The notes: a model not told the origin generated them from the letters alone. A DNA stretch of 64,000 nucleotides from Novipirellula caenicola (GCF_039545035.1 NZ_BAABRO010000005.1:124001-188000); one strand, 5' to 3'; positions 9,506-19,636 are shown, counted from the stretch's first letter. Translations and numbers: made by a program.

Positions 9506-11437
9506 ATGTTCTGTTTCCCCCGCGCCATCGCCCTGGTTCCCTTGGTTGCCGCTTTGATTGTGGCCGCCCCATGGTCTGAAAATCTTGTCGCCCAAGACGG
9601 GTTCTTTGACGTACCTGCCGATCCCCCCCTATTCGGCGATGCCCTGGACGCGGCTCCGGAGCCCGCTGCGGCGGACGATCCGGCGAGCGAAGCGGCTGCG
9701 GATCCGTTGAGCGAACAGCTGCAAATCAAGGCCCGACGTGGCGACATCCAGCTTGCTGAATCGGTTTCGGCACTGGTCCGCGTGGGCCGCTGGAGCGAGG
9801 CAAACACGTTGCTCAGCGAAGCGGCGGCTCGCCAAATCGACGATTCCGTCTTGGCGGCCATGGCCGCTCAGATCGAGCCCTCGCTACGGCTAAAAATGGT
9901 TCGCTCGGAACAACTCGAGGAGCCGGCTCGCAAATTTGTTGAAAAACTTTCTGCGGCTGCCACCGCCAACGCGCAGTCCGAAACGCGGTTGACCACGGCG
10001 ATCGACCGCCTGGATGCCGCCTCGGTTGACGTCCGAATTGATGCGATACGAACGCTGCTTGCCGGCGGAAATCATGCCATCCGAGCGATGGTCAACAGCG
10101 TCGTTTCGGCTTCGCCGCCAGCCCCTAGCGACGACATTTTGCGAACCATGTTGCGGTTGGGTGATGGAGGCGTCGACGCGCTACGGCAACTTGCCCTGTA
10201 CGGCACACCTCCAGAACGGCTAGCCGCGCTGAAGGCCTTGGTGCGAATCAATCGCAAGGCGGCGACGAACGAATTGGTCACCGCATTGTTGGCAGCGGAT
10301 TCCACGCAGAACGAAATCGATTTTGCTACAACCCAATTACGAAATGCATCCGCAGGCACGATCAATACGGCTGCAGGAATTGATTTCTTAGCCAACCGAT
10401 TACAGCGTTTACGCGAGACGGTCAAAACGGTTGACAACGACTTTCAAACACGAATCTTGTGGAGCGTGAACGCGGATCGCAAGAGTGTCGATTTTCGCGA
10501 AGTCCAAACGATGCTTGCTGCCTACCGCGACGCCGCGGATGCGGCCGCACGCCTGCGCCGAATCGGGTCGCTGCCACGCAGTGTCGCCAACGAAGTCGTG
10601 GCAGCCGAGCTGAGCTACCGCGTGATCTTAGATCCCGATTGGGGTGACAAAACACAGCTCGAATCGTTTGCGTCCGAATTCGCGGCGACGCTACAGTCCG
10701 CTGCTTGGGTTGGCATCCTGGCCAATGCCGTCGATAGCGGCGATGTCCCTGCCGCAGTCGGCGTGCTGCGTTTGATCGGTTCGCTATCGGACGCTTCCCA
10801 GCAAAATGATTTGTTGCTATCGGCCGCCCCCAACCCGTCACCATTGGTCATGGCCGCGATCTCGGCCGAGCCCCGCATTCGCTATGAAGCGGCAACGGTG
10901 ATTGCAGCAATGCCAGTTCAATACGACTATCCCGGCAGCAGTTTGGTGCTGAAAACATTGCATGAGATGGCGTCGCTCGAATCGCTACCGATGGCAATCT
11001 TGGTGGAAACCGAGGCGGAATTGATTTTGGCGCAAGAAACAATCCTGAAGCAACTTGGCTTCGCAGTTAGGATTGCGCACTCAGTGGCCGGAGCCGAACG
11101 AGCGGTGGCTGGCAGCAGCGATCTTCGTTTGATTGTCAGCAAAACCAACCTAGCCGATGCGAGTCCGATTGAGTTGATCGATCGCGTTCGCCGTCATTCC
11201 ATTGGCGAAGCAGTCCCGATTGTATTCTTTGGTGACGTCGTCGCCCCCATTAACAGCGATCGCTGGTCCGCTGCGATCCGTTGGATGCCCACGCCTCCGT
11301 CGTCTCCGCAAGCCTATGCCGAACTGTTGGACGCGATCGCGCTTCGTAATCGATTGCCTGAATTGACACAGCTGGACCGCGAACTGTATCGGCAGACTGG
11401 CATCGCTGCATTGGAACAACGAAGATCCCAACCTTAG
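9506..11437 (+). CDS. Secreted protein with helical repeats and a degenerate receiver-like C-terminal domain
   Basis: A 643-residue protein with an N-terminal signal peptide (hydrophobic LVPLVAALIVAAP) and an Ala/Pro/Asp-rich linker. The middle is alpha-helical and repeat-like (IDAIRTLLAGGNHAIRAMV, ERLAALKALVRINRKAATNELV), reminiscent of HEAT repeats. Residues ~500-590 resemble a response-regulator receiver fold (AILVETEAELILAQETILKQLGF then LRLIVSKTNLADASPIELI and VPIVFFGDV), but the acidic pair and the phospho-accepting Asp are replaced (VETEAE, IVSKTN), so it is unlikely to be phosphorylated. It lies upstream of a sigma-54 activator that itself lacks a receiver. Confidence 0.75.
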   Translation: MFCFPRAIALVPLVAALIVAAPWSENLVAQDGFFDVPADPPLFGDALDAAPEPAAADDPASEAAADPLSEQLQIKARRGDIQLAESVSALVRVGRWSEANTLLSEAAARQIDDSVLAAMAAQIEPSLRLKMVRSEQLEEPARKFVEKLSAAATANAQSETRLTTAIDRLDAASVDVRIDAIRTLLAGGNHAIRAMVNSVVSASPPAPSDDILRTMLRLGDGGVDALRQLALYGTPPERLAALKALVRINRKAATNELVTALLAADSTQNEIDFATTQLRNASAGTINTAAGIDFLANRLQRLRETVKTVDNDFQTRILWSVNADRKSVDFREVQTMLAAYRDAADAAARLRRIGSLPRSVANEVVAAELSYRVILDPDWGDKTQLESFASEFAATLQSAAWVGILANAVDSGDVPAAVGVLRLIGSLSDASQQNDLLLSAAPNPSPLVMAAISAEPRIRYEAATVIAAMPVQYDYPGSSLVLKTLHEMASLESLPMAILVETEAELILAQETILKQLGFAVRIAHSVAGAERAVAGSSDLRLIVSKTNLADASPIELIDRVRRHSIGEAVPIVFFGDVVAPINSDRWSAAIRWMPTPPSSPQAYAELLDAIALRNRLPELTQLDRELYRQTGIAALEQRRSQP

Positions 11438-11644
11438 AGGCAATCTCGGGGTCCACGTCGCCGATGTTTTGCGGATGCCCGCCTCCGAACGGTATCGCCT
11501 ACCCAAAGTTGGGTCGGCAAGCTATTTTTAGGAAACGAAAGCAATTTTCTAGAGATCCAAGACGGGGCGGCGTCGAAGATATCTTATAAGTAGAGGCTTT
11601 GAACGGCGATTGTCGCCGGACTGAGAAACACCAACTTATCTTCA

Positions 11645-12718
11645 ATGGCGATGCTCGGCATATCCCCAAACGGTCCCGGAGAGCCACCGATCGCAGGCAT
11701 CATTGGCAATTCGCCAGCGATGCAGCAGGTTTATCGCATCACGCGTCGTGTCGCCCCCAGCAATGCTTCGGTGTTGATTCTTGGAGAAACCGGGGTTGGG
11801 AAAGAACTGATTGCCAGCGCAGTCCATCGACTTAGCCATCGCAGCGGCGCCCCTTTTGTGCGAGTCAACTGCGGTGCCTTGAGCGAAAGTTTGCTTGAAA
11901 GCGAACTTTTTGGGCATGTTCGCGGGGCGTTTACCGGGGCGGTTGCCAACCGCGCCGGGCGATTCGAAGCGGCTCAAGGTGGCACAATTTTTCTTGACGA
12001 AATCAACAGCACCACACTCACATTGCAAGTCAAACTGCTGCGGGTGCTGCAAGAGAAAGAATTTGAACGGGTTGGCGATACCAGCACCTTTAGCACCGAT
12101 GTTCGCATCATCGCGGCGAGCAATCGCGATCTGATGAACGAAGTTCGCGAAGAACGGTTCCGCGAAGACCTTTATTGGCGTCTTAACGTTGTGCCTGTGG
12201 AGATTCCGCCGCTACGACGTCGTCGCGAAGACATTCCCGCGTTGGTATCCTACTTCCTGGAACACTACAACGAAATCAATGACCGCTACGTGGTCCACAT
12301 CGCGCCGGGAACGCTCGAAGCGATGCAGGATTACCATTGGCCCGGCAACGTGCGCGAACTGCAAAACTATATTGAACGCGCCGTCGTGATGTCCGAAACC
12401 GACGAATTGACGCTCGACCTGCTGCCGCTTTGCGTCACCAACCCCGATGTTGCCGTGGGCACCGAAAAACCCATCGGCGACATGAACGAACTGACTCGCG
12501 AAGTGGTGATGAAGGGGCTTGGCGAAGCCGACACCAACGAAGGCGGGGTGCACAGCTTGGTGGTCGACCGAGTTGAGAAAGAATTGATCGTGCAGGTGTT
12601 GTCCGCATGCGGTGGCGTGCAAACCAAAGCCGCCGCAATGCTTGGCATCAACCGCAACACGCTACACAAAAAAATCAAAGACTACGGCCTGGACGATTCA
12701 GACAACGGCAACAGCTAG
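11645..12718 (+). CDS. Sigma-54-dependent transcriptional activator without an input domain
   Basis: A 357-residue bacterial enhancer-binding protein. The AAA+ domain has Walker A GETGVGKE (47-54), the sigma-54-contacting GAFTGA loop (94-99), Walker B IFLDE (115-119) and a full set of arginine-rich sensor motifs ([30 protein letters not shown]). A Fis-type helix-turn-helix closes the protein ([23 protein letters not shown]). There is no N-terminal receiver, GAF or PAS domain: the AAA+ region starts at about residue 18. Such proteins are constitutively active or controlled by a partner protein. The genes it regulates are not apparent. Confidence 0.9.
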   Translation: MAMLGISPNGPGEPPIAGIIGNSPAMQQVYRITRRVAPSNASVLILGETGVGKELIASAVHRLSHRSGAPFVRVNCGALSESLLESELFGHVRGAFTGAVANRAGRFEAAQGGTIFLDEINSTTLTLQVKLLRVLQEKEFERVGDTSTFSTDVRIIAASNRDLMNEVREERFREDLYWRLNVVPVEIPPLRRRREDIPALVSYFLEHYNEINDRYVVHIAPGTLEAMQDYHWPGNVRELQNYIERAVVMSETDELTLDLLPLCVTNPDVAVGTEKPIGDMNELTREVVMKGLGEADTNEGGVHSLVVDRVEKELIVQVLSACGGVQTKAAAMLGINRNTLHKKIKDYGLDDSDNGNS

Positions 12719-12828
12719 CCAGGAAACATTGGCAAAATCCTCTGTTACCAGTTTGCGCCCCTGCTAGAAAGCATTCCGTAGCGGAACTCGCCAAGAGTTT
12801 CGGGGGCCCTCAGTGTGGATCGAAAGCC

Positions 12829-12954
12829 GTTGACGGCTTGTTGATTATTGAGCCGCGACGCGTCAGCGGCCGGGTCCCACGCACGACCCGGCGCCTTACG
12901 GCCCACGGCTCACCATTGCGATTTGCATTTGGACTCAATCAACAAGCCATTGAC
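12829..12954. repeat. Nested palindromic intergenic element
   Basis: Outer arms at 12829-12852 (GTTGACGGCTTGTTGATTAT then TGAG) and 12934-12954 (CTCAATCAACAAGCCATTGA then C) are inverted copies with a few mismatches. An inner imperfect hairpin spans 12850-12911, with arms beginning GAGCCG and ending CGGCTC and a tight stem CCGGGTC/GACCCGG. A third copy of the right arm lies at 12999-13020 in direct orientation. The element sits between convergent genes and could act as a terminator or be a MITE/REP-like repeat. The remainder of this 357-base gap shows no gene. Confidence 0.55.
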
Positions 12955-12998
12955 GAACTAAGAAGTCCATCATACACCCCTTGCCGCAGGAAACTTCA

Positions 12999-13020
12999 CT
13001 CAATCAACAATCCGTTGACG
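12999..13020. repeat. Direct copy of the right arm of the nested palindrome
   Basis: CTCAATCAACAATCCGTTGA followed by CG at 12999-13020 repeats 12934-12955 with two or three mismatches, 65 bases downstream. It suggests a second, partial copy of the same intergenic element next to the 3' end of the amidase gene. Confidence 0.5.
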
Positions 13021-13075
13021 ACTTCCGCGACGATCAGCCTTCATATTCAATGCGACGAAGCGTGCCGTCGCTGGC

Positions 13076-13963
13076 TCAGCCGGGGCGCGTGAACGGTGGA
13101 TCGTCGTTCCATCGATTCAGCAGCCCGCCGTACGCGTCAATTCGCCGGTCGCGAAGGAACGGCCAATGCGTGCGGACGACATCGATTTCGTCCAGGTTGC
13201 AATCGGCGATCAGCAGCCCTTCGCTCTGGTCACCTTCGGCCACCACTTCGCCGCGGGGCGACACAATGATGCTGGATCCCCAAAACTCGAGATTATCTTC
13301 GATCCCAACTCGGTTTGGTGCCCCCAACCAAATCCCGTTGGCAATCGAATGGGCTCGCATCGTGGTTTGCCACGCACTTCGTTGACCGGCACCAAATTCT
13401 TCCTTCTCTTCGTGGATCCATCCGATCGCCGTCGGGTACAGCAGAATTTCGGCGCCAGCGAGCGCGAACAACCGAGCCGCTTCGGGGAACCATTGGTCCC
13501 AGCAGATACCGACCCCGAGTTTGGCAAAGCGTGTTTGGATCGGCCGGAACCCCAAGTCACCTGGCGTGAAGTAGAACTTTTCGTAGAACAAGGGATCATC
13601 GGGGATATGCATTTTGCGATACACGCCCGCCATCGACCCGTCGGCATCGAGCACGACGACGGTATTGTGGTACAGTCCAGGACCACGTTTTTCGAAGATC
13701 GGCGCGACGATGACCACCTCGAGTTCCTTGGCAAGCTTCGCCATCGCCTCGGTCGATTCGCCGGGAATCGTTTCCGCCAAATCGAACATCCGATGGTCTT
13801 CGCTTTGACAGGGATAGGGTCCATTGAACAACTCTTGCAAACAAATGATCTGAGCTCCTTGGCTGGCGCTTTCGCGGATCCACTTTGAAGCGTTTTCGAT
13901 CATCGCTGACTTCGAGCCAGCGTCTTTCATTTGCACGAGTCCGAGTTTGACGTTGCGTGTCAC
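13076..13963 (-). CDS. aguB: Carbon-nitrogen hydrolase, N-carbamoylputrescine amidase type
   Basis: A ~295-residue nitrilase-superfamily enzyme. The catalytic triad is visible: Glu44 in LQELFNGPYPCQ, Lys117 in YRKMHIPDDP and Cys154 in VGICWDQWFPEAAR. PYPCQ and the RKMHIPDDPLFYEKFYF block are characteristic of N-carbamoylputrescine amidase, which releases putrescine in the arginine-agmatine polyamine pathway. No agmatine deiminase gene is nearby, so the substrate is inferred. The GTG at 13963 gives MTRNVKLGLVQM, as expected for the family; a TTG at 13978 would add five residues. It is divergent from bioD with about 35 bases between starts. Confidence 0.85.
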   Translation of the reverse strand: MTRNVKLGLVQMKDAGSKSAMIENASKWIRESASQGAQIICLQELFNGPYPCQSEDHRMFDLAETIPGESTEAMAKLAKELEVVIVAPIFEKRGPGLYHNTVVVLDADGSMAGVYRKMHIPDDPLFYEKFYFTPGDLGFRPIQTRFAKLGVGICWDQWFPEAARLFALAGAEILLYPTAIGWIHEEKEEFGAGQRSAWQTTMRAHSIANGIWLGAPNRVGIEDNLEFWGSSIIVSPRGEVVAEGDQSEGLLIADCNLDEIDVVRTHWPFLRDRRIDAYGGLLNRWNDDPPFTRPG

Positions 13964-13998
13964 GAGCACTGCATCCAAAAAATTAATAAGGGGCTAAC

Positions 13999-14730
13999 AT
14001 GAATCCAACTCAACCAACGACGGTCCACCCGTCGTCCGAATCGGGCGTTCGACCGACACGCCGATTGTTCATCTCCGGCACCGATACCGATGTGGGAAAA
14101 ACCTTCGTCGCGTGTGCGATGGCAAAGCACTACCGACATTCTGGCATGCAGGTGGGCGTCTACAAGCCGGTAGCCAGCGATTGCCATGCCGAATCAGCGG
14201 AAAGCGGGGCGGAAATCGTTGCTGCCGACGCGCGGAACTTGTGGAACGCCGCCGGAAACCCTCGCTCGCTTGACGAAGTTTGCCCGCAGCGGTTTCGCGC
14301 CCCGCTGGCTCCCACACGTGCCGCTGCGGCCGAAGGCAAGTCCGTCGACGCGGATCAACTGCACCAAGCCGCGGCAGTTTGGCTAAGCGGATTTGACGTC
14401 ACGATCATCGAAGGCGCCGGAGGACTGCTCAGCCCGTTGGCCGACGGCATCTTGAACCTCGACTTGGCTAAAAAAATGGCGCCTGTCCAACTGGTCATCG
14501 TTGCCGCGAATCGCTTGGGGGTGATCCATCAAACGCTGGCGACCTGCACTGCGGCGATCCATGGCGGGCTAACGCCAGCGGGGATTGTGCTCTGCGATAC
14601 GTCGGAAAACCTCGACGCCTCGGCAGACGAAAATGCAGCCGAGATCGCCCGCTACAGCCCGATTCCAATCCTGGGGCGAGTTGGATTCGGATCGTCTGAG
14701 ACGCCATGGGCCGACCAGTTGCTCGATTAG
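13999..14730 (+). CDS. bioD: Dethiobiotin synthetase BioD
   Basis: A 243-residue ATP-dependent ligase that closes the ureido ring of dethiobiotin from 7,8-diaminopelargonate and CO2. The P-loop GTDTDVGKT (27-35), the substrate Lys in VYKPVAS, and IIEGAGGLLSPL (the EGAGG motif) are diagnostic. Length is close to family norms. No other biotin gene is in the window, so bioD is detached from bioA/bioF/bioB here. It is divergent from the AguB-like gene. Confidence 0.93.
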   Translation: MNPTQPTTVHPSSESGVRPTRRLFISGTDTDVGKTFVACAMAKHYRHSGMQVGVYKPVASDCHAESAESGAEIVAADARNLWNAAGNPRSLDEVCPQRFRAPLAPTRAAAAEGKSVDADQLHQAAAVWLSGFDVTIIEGAGGLLSPLADGILNLDLAKKMAPVQLVIVAANRLGVIHQTLATCTAAIHGGLTPAGIVLCDTSENLDASADENAAEIARYSPIPILGRVGFGSSETPWADQLLD

Positions 14731-14765
14731 CAGCGACGATTCACCGTCATCACCAACGTCTTTTC

Positions 14766-14794
14766 TTGACGATCAAGCCTCGGATTACTATCGT
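14766..14794 (+). promoter_or_regulatory. Possible sigma-70-type promoter before the PSD1 gene
   Basis: TTGACG at 14766-14771 and TATCGT at 14789-14794 are separated by 17 bases in the 258-base gap upstream of the plus-strand cytochrome-domain gene. This is a consensus-like match only; planctomycete promoters are poorly defined. Confidence 0.2.
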
Positions 14795-14988
14795 AGAGGG
14801 AGAGATTTACCAACGAATCTCGCCCCGCCTGCCCGTTCTTGATAGGGCTACCTGCGTCAGTGCCAACTCTGCTGGTGCTGGATTGGCGTGCCGTCTTGAT
14901 TTGATCTTTGGATTGCCCCGTTTGCAATCGCTATCGATCATTTCCCACTCCCAAAAGAGTCTTGACTGCCCCCGCTAGCAGGAAACTT

Positions 14989-17900
14989 ATGAACGTTGTT
15001 GCAGTCTTTCGTTTCGCGACGAGCGTGTTTCTTTTTGCAGTCGCATGGGTTGCGGTCGCAAGCACCGGCTCGGCCAAAGATCCGTCGGGATCCGCTGCCC
15101 CGTTGCGATTCAACTTTGACGTTCGCCCGATCCTCTCGGAAAATTGCTTTCATTGTCACGGATTTGACGAGGCATCACGCGAAGCCGATCTGCGATTGGA
15201 CACCGAAGCAGGTGCCAAGGAGTACGCGATCGAACCCGGCGATGCGACCCAAAGCGACGTCTATCTGCGAATTATCTCGGACGACCCAGATCATCGCATG
15301 CCGCCGGCCAGCTCGGGACGCTCGCTCAGCGAAGAACAAATCGAAGCCATACGGCAGTGGATTGACCAAGGCGCCCAATACGAAGGCCACTGGTCGTTTG
15401 CTGCCGCCCGGCGCCCTGAGGTCCCCGAGCACAGCGAGGGACAGCGAACCTACAACCCGATCGATGCTTTTGTCCAAGCCAAACTTGCCAAAAACAATCT
15501 TTCATTCGCACCGGAGTCTGACCGCGAAACGTTGATTCGCCGTGTCACCTTTGATCTGACCGGATTGCCGCCCACGATCGAGGAAATCGACGCGTTCTTG
15601 GCGGATCAATCCGCGGATGCCTATGAACGCTTGGTGGATCGATTACTGAAGCGGGAAACCTATGGCGAACGCATGGCTGCCGATTGGCTTGACGTGGCAC
15701 GCTATAGCGATACGTACGGTTTCCAAGTCGATCGTGACCGATTCGTTTGGCCTTGGCGAGATTGGGTGATCCGAGCGTTCAATCAAAACATGCCCTACGA
15801 CCAATTCATTACCGAGCAACTTGCCGGTGATTTGCTGCCAGACGCCACTCGCGATCAGATCTTGGCAACCACCTTCAATCGATTGCATCCGCAAGAGTGC
15901 GAAGGGGGCAGCGTCCCCGAAGAATTTCGTATCGAATCGATCGCCGACCGCACCCAAACGGTTGCAACCGGAATCATGGGACTGACGATGGAATGTTGCC
16001 GTTGTCACGATCACAAATATGATTCGCTGAAACAAAAGGAATACTTTCAGCTGTCCGCGTTTTTTGACAACATTGCCGAAGCCGGCTTGTATTCGTATTT
16101 CACTAACGCGATCCCCACTCCGACGTTGCCGCTGCCAACCGCGACGCAAGAAGAACAACTCGCATCCACCGCCGCTGCTGTGGACGCTGCCTTGCAAACG
16201 CTTGAAAACGCGATGGCCTCAAGCACAGCGAAAGCAGAAAAATGGGCGAGTGAAATTGAATCCACCGTCACTGAAATTCCGCTTGCCCAACCGATCTTGG
16301 CTCTCGATTTCGAGGACGCACCGACCGCCCCCAATCAGCATACCGACGGTGTCGTCGGCCATGCGGTGACGCTGACCGGTGACGACCCGATCGACACCAA
16401 GGTTGGCAATTTTTCTCGCTTTGCACCGTTTTCAGTTTCGTGCTGGATCAAAACACCCGACGTCAAAGAGCGAGCCGTGATCTTTCATCGCTCGCGTGCT
16501 TGGACCGACGCCGCCAGCCGCGGCTACGAACTGCTGATTGACGAAGGCCGGCTCAACTGGTCGCTGATCCACTTTTGGCCTGGCAATGCGATCAGCATCC
16601 GCAGCGTCGATGCGATTCCCACTAAAGAGTGGATCCATGTGGTTGTTTGTAACGATGGATCCAGCACCGCCGCGGGATTGGCCATTTACGTCGACGGCAA
16701 ACAAGTCGAAACGGAAACCGTTCGTGACGCACTGACCAAAAACATCACCGGTGGTGGCGGCGACAACATCGCCATCGGGGAACGATTTCGTGACAACGGA
16801 TTCAAACACGGTTCGGTCGACGAATTTCAAGTTTACGACACCGTGTTAACCCAATTGGAAATCCAGCGGCTCTTCGCAACGATTTCCCCCGACGCGAAAC
16901 CGGCGGTCAAAACAACCGACGTTTTTGTCGACCATTATTTAAGACGCATTGACGAAACAGTAAACCAAGCTCGACTGAAATTGAAGGAAGCTCGCAAGAA
17001 CCGCTGCGCAGTCCAGGACGCTGTCGCGGAGATCATGGTCATGCAAGAATTGCCTGAACCAAAACCAAGCTACCTACTTGAGCGTGGCGTGTACGATCAA
17101 CGTGGCGAGGCAGTCCAACCGGGCACGCCAGGCACCCTGCTGGACTTTCCCGAAGATGCTCCGCGCAATCGTCTCGGTTTGGCCCAGTGGTTGACGCGGG
17201 ACGACCATCCGTTGACCAGTCGTGTTGCCGTCAACCGGCTCTGGCAAATCTGCTTCGGCGAAGGACTCGTGCGGACCCCGGAGGACTTTGGCAGCCAAGG
17301 CGCACCGCCGACGCATCCAGAACTGCTCGATTGGTTAGCCGTCGAATTCATGGATTACGACTGGGACATCAAACGGATGTTGAAGTTAATTGTGACTTCG
17401 GCCACCTATCGGCAATCGAGTCAAAATCCTGATCCCCAAGCAGTTGCGTCCGATCCTGAAAATCGGTTGCTGTCACGCTTCCCCAGCTATCGACTGCCCG
17501 CTGAAATGCTTCGTGATAGCGTGCTGATGATGAGCGAACGCTTGGTTCCGACCCTCGGCGGGCCTCCTGTGAAACCCTATGACATCGAAGAATCGTTTAG
17601 TCCTTCCAAACGAGACAGCGGCGATGCCTTGTACCGCCGCAGTCTTTACACGTATTGGAAAAGGACCGGTCCGGCCCCCACGATGATGACGTTGGACGCC
17701 GCCAAACGCGACGTTTGTCAAGTCAAGCGAGAACGCACATCGTCGCCACTGCAAGCGTTTGTATTGATGAATGGGCCTCAGTTTATCGAAGCGGGGCGGG
17801 TCACTGCGGAAAAGCTAATCCAATTGCACGGCGATGACACCACCGCAATTCTCATCGACGCGTTTCGCAAAACGACCAGCCGCAAACCAAACCCAGCTCA

Positions 17901-18090
17901 ACTCGACACGTTACAAACGCTGTACCAAACTCAATTGGATTACTTCCGTGAGCACGGTGATCGCACACGCCAATTTTTGGCCATCGGCGATGCGGAAATC
18001 AACGAAGAGATGGACCAAGCGGCAATTGCGGCAACCAGCGTGGTTGTCAGCACTTTGATGAATTTTGACCTTTGCGTGATGAAGCGATAA
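14989..18090 (+). CDS. PSD1 / planctomycete cytochrome c domain protein (DUF1549-LamG-DUF1553)
   Basis: A 1033-residue secreted protein. A signal peptide (residues 1-28) is followed by a planctomycete cytochrome domain with one haem motif CFHCH (53-57) near RPILSENCFHCHG. DUF1549 follows, containing RVTFDLTGLPPT, ADWLDVARYSDTYG and CCRCHDHKYD. A concanavalin/LamG-like insert covers about residues 433-630 (VDEFQVYDTVLT), and DUF1553 forms the C-terminus (LTSRVAVNRLWQ, FGSQGAPPTHPELLDWLA). ATG 14989 is chosen over upstream TTG 14908 because it begins a clean signal peptide and has AGGAA before it. It is paired with a DUF1501 gene six bases downstream, a standard planctomycete pair of unknown biochemical role. 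Confidence 0.93.
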   Translation: MNVVAVFRFATSVFLFAVAWVAVASTGSAKDPSGSAAPLRFNFDVRPILSENCFHCHGFDEASREADLRLDTEAGAKEYAIEPGDATQSDVYLRIISDDPDHRMPPASSGRSLSEEQIEAIRQWIDQGAQYEGHWSFAAARRPEVPEHSEGQRTYNPIDAFVQAKLAKNNLSFAPESDRETLIRRVTFDLTGLPPTIEEIDAFLADQSADAYERLVDRLLKRETYGERMAADWLDVARYSDTYGFQVDRDRFVWPWRDWVIRAFNQNMPYDQFITEQLAGDLLPDATRDQILATTFNRLHPQECEGGSVPEEFRIESIADRTQTVATGIMGLTMECCRCHDHKYDSLKQKEYFQLSAFFDNIAEAGLYSYFTNAIPTPTLPLPTATQEEQLASTAAAVDAALQTLENAMASSTAKAEKWASEIESTVTEIPLAQPILALDFEDAPTAPNQHTDGVVGHAVTLTGDDPIDTKVGNFSRFAPFSVSCWIKTPDVKERAVIFHRSRAWTDAASRGYELLIDEGRLNWSLIHFWPGNAISIRSVDAIPTKEWIHVVVCNDGSSTAAGLAIYVDGKQVETETVRDALTKNITGGGGDNIAIGERFRDNGFKHGSVDEFQVYDTVLTQLEIQRLFATISPDAKPAVKTTDVFVDHYLRRIDETVNQARLKLKEARKNRCAVQDAVAEIMVMQELPEPKPSYLLERGVYDQRGEAVQPGTPGTLLDFPEDAPRNRLGLAQWLTRDDHPLTSRVAVNRLWQICFGEGLVRTPEDFGSQGAPPTHPELLDWLAVEFMDYDWDIKRMLKLIVTSATYRQSSQNPDPQAVASDPENRLLSRFPSYRLPAEMLRDSVLMMSERLVPTLGGPPVKPYDIEESFSPSKRDSGDALYRRSLYTYWKRTGPAPTMMTLDAAKRDVCQVKRERTSSPLQAFVLMNGPQFIEAGRVTAEKLIQLHGDDTTAILIDAFRKTTSRKPNPAQLDTLQTLYQTQLDYFREHGDRTRQFLAIGDAEINEEMDQAAIAATSVVVSTLMNFDLCVMKR

Positions 18091-18096
18091 CCAGCC

Positions 18097-19536
18097 ATGA
18101 ACAAGAACCAAACAAGCGGTTTTGGACTCAATCGCCGCAACATGCTCAGTCAAATGGGAATGGGTTTCGGAGCACTGGCGGCAAGCCAGATGCTGCACAC
18201 TGAAGCGGCGTCGCAATCAGGCAGCAGCGGAGTCCTCAAAGCCCTGCATCATGCCCCCAAAGCGAAACGGGTCATCTTTCTGTTTCAATCGGGTGCACCG
18301 TCGCAATTGGATTTATTCGACCACAAACCGCTGCTCAACGACAAACATGGCAGCGAATTGCCTGACGAAGTCCGGGGCGGACAACGGTTGACGGGGATGA
18401 GCGGAAACCAATCGAGTTTACCGCTGGTCGGATCGCCGTTTCAATTTCAACAGTACGGCGAAAACGGCACGTGGATGAGCAACTTGCTGCCACACACCGC
18501 CGGGATTGCCGACGACATCTGCGTTGTCAAATCGATGTACACCGAGGCAATCAATCATGGCCCCGGCGTCACGTTCATGCAAACCGGCAGCCAATTCCCG
18601 GGGCGGCCGAGCATGGGAGCGTGGATGGATTACGGGCTGGGTACCGAAAACCAGGACTTGCCCGCCTTTGTTGTGATGGTTTCCAAAAACGGCAAAGGCC
18701 AACCGTTGTCGTCGCGGCTTTGGGGCAACGGTTTCTTGGCCAGCAAGCATCAGGGGGTCCAATTCCGCAGCGGCAAGGACCCTGTGCTGTATTTAAGCAA
18801 TCCCGATGGAATTGACAGCCAAAGCCGCAGGGCTGCGCTGGACGCACTGAACCAATTGCACGAAGGACAACTCGCCAACGGCGCGGATCCTTATGTCGAA
18901 ACTCGCATTGCTCAATACGAATTGGCATTTCGCATGCAGAACTCGATTCCCGATGCGACCAATTTTTCGGATGAACCCGAGTCGGTATTTGAACTGTATG
19001 GCGAGGATTCGAAAAACCCCGGAACGTTCGCCGCGAATTGCTTGCAAGCACGCCGGTTGGTCGAGCGGGGCGTTCGCTTTGTCCAACTCTACCACCAAGG
19101 TTGGGATCACCACGGCGGTTTGCCATCCGGGTTGCCTCGGCAATGTGCGGCGACCGATCAAGCATCGGCCGCATTGGTCAAAGACTTGAAACGCTGCGGG
19201 CTACTCGAAGACACCCTTGTGATTTGGGGGGGCGAGTTTGGCCGCACGAATTATTGTCAAGGCAAATTGACTGCAAAAAGCTTTGGTCGCGATCACCACC
19301 CTCGCTGTTTTTCGATTTGGATGGCAGGCGGGGGGATCAAACCGGGAATCTCGTACGGTGAAACCGACGAATACGGTTACAACTTGACTGAAAATCCGGT
19401 GCACATTCACGATCTGCACGCCACCATCCTGCACCAGATGGGAATCGACCACGAGCGATTGACGTACAAATACCAAGGCCGACAATTTCGTTTGACCGAT
19501 GTCCACGGCCACGTCGTTCACGATATTCTCTCGTGA
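18097..19536 (+). CDS. DUF1501 protein (sulfatase-like fold)
   Basis: A 479-residue protein of the DUF1501 family. The N-terminus GLNRRNMLSQMGMGFGALAASQM looks like a Tat-type or short signal. Family motifs include AKRVIFLFQSGAPSQLDLFDHKP, NHGPGVTFMQTGSQFPGRPSMGAW, LYHQGWDHHGG and WGGEFGRTNYCQG with GRDHHPRCFSIWMAGGG. The fold is related to alkaline phosphatase-like sulfatases, but the CxPxR formylglycine site is absent. DUF1501 genes nearly always follow PSD1 genes in planctomycetes, as here; the pair is thought to be envelope-linked but is not biochemically defined. Confidence 0.92.
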   Translation: MNKNQTSGFGLNRRNMLSQMGMGFGALAASQMLHTEAASQSGSSGVLKALHHAPKAKRVIFLFQSGAPSQLDLFDHKPLLNDKHGSELPDEVRGGQRLTGMSGNQSSLPLVGSPFQFQQYGENGTWMSNLLPHTAGIADDICVVKSMYTEAINHGPGVTFMQTGSQFPGRPSMGAWMDYGLGTENQDLPAFVVMVSKNGKGQPLSSRLWGNGFLASKHQGVQFRSGKDPVLYLSNPDGIDSQSRRAALDALNQLHEGQLANGADPYVETRIAQYELAFRMQNSIPDATNFSDEPESVFELYGEDSKNPGTFAANCLQARRLVERGVRFVQLYHQGWDHHGGLPSGLPRQCAATDQASAALVKDLKRCGLLEDTLVIWGGEFGRTNYCQGKLTAKSFGRDHHPRCFSIWMAGGGIKPGISYGETDEYGYNLTENPVHIHDLHATILHQMGIDHERLTYKYQGRQFRLTDVHGHVVHDILS

Positions 19537-19636
19537 TTGCGGACGGTTGCCAGATCATGGTGGCTTTCACCATAATGGCGCAATCGGTATCACGAATTTT
19601 GAAGTTTTTAGAAGAATACGAATTGAGCGGTTTGGT

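Noticed and set aside
13166-13888. 240-codon plus-strand frame opposite the AguB-like amidase
   Set aside because: Antisense shadow; the minus strand has the complete catalytic triad.
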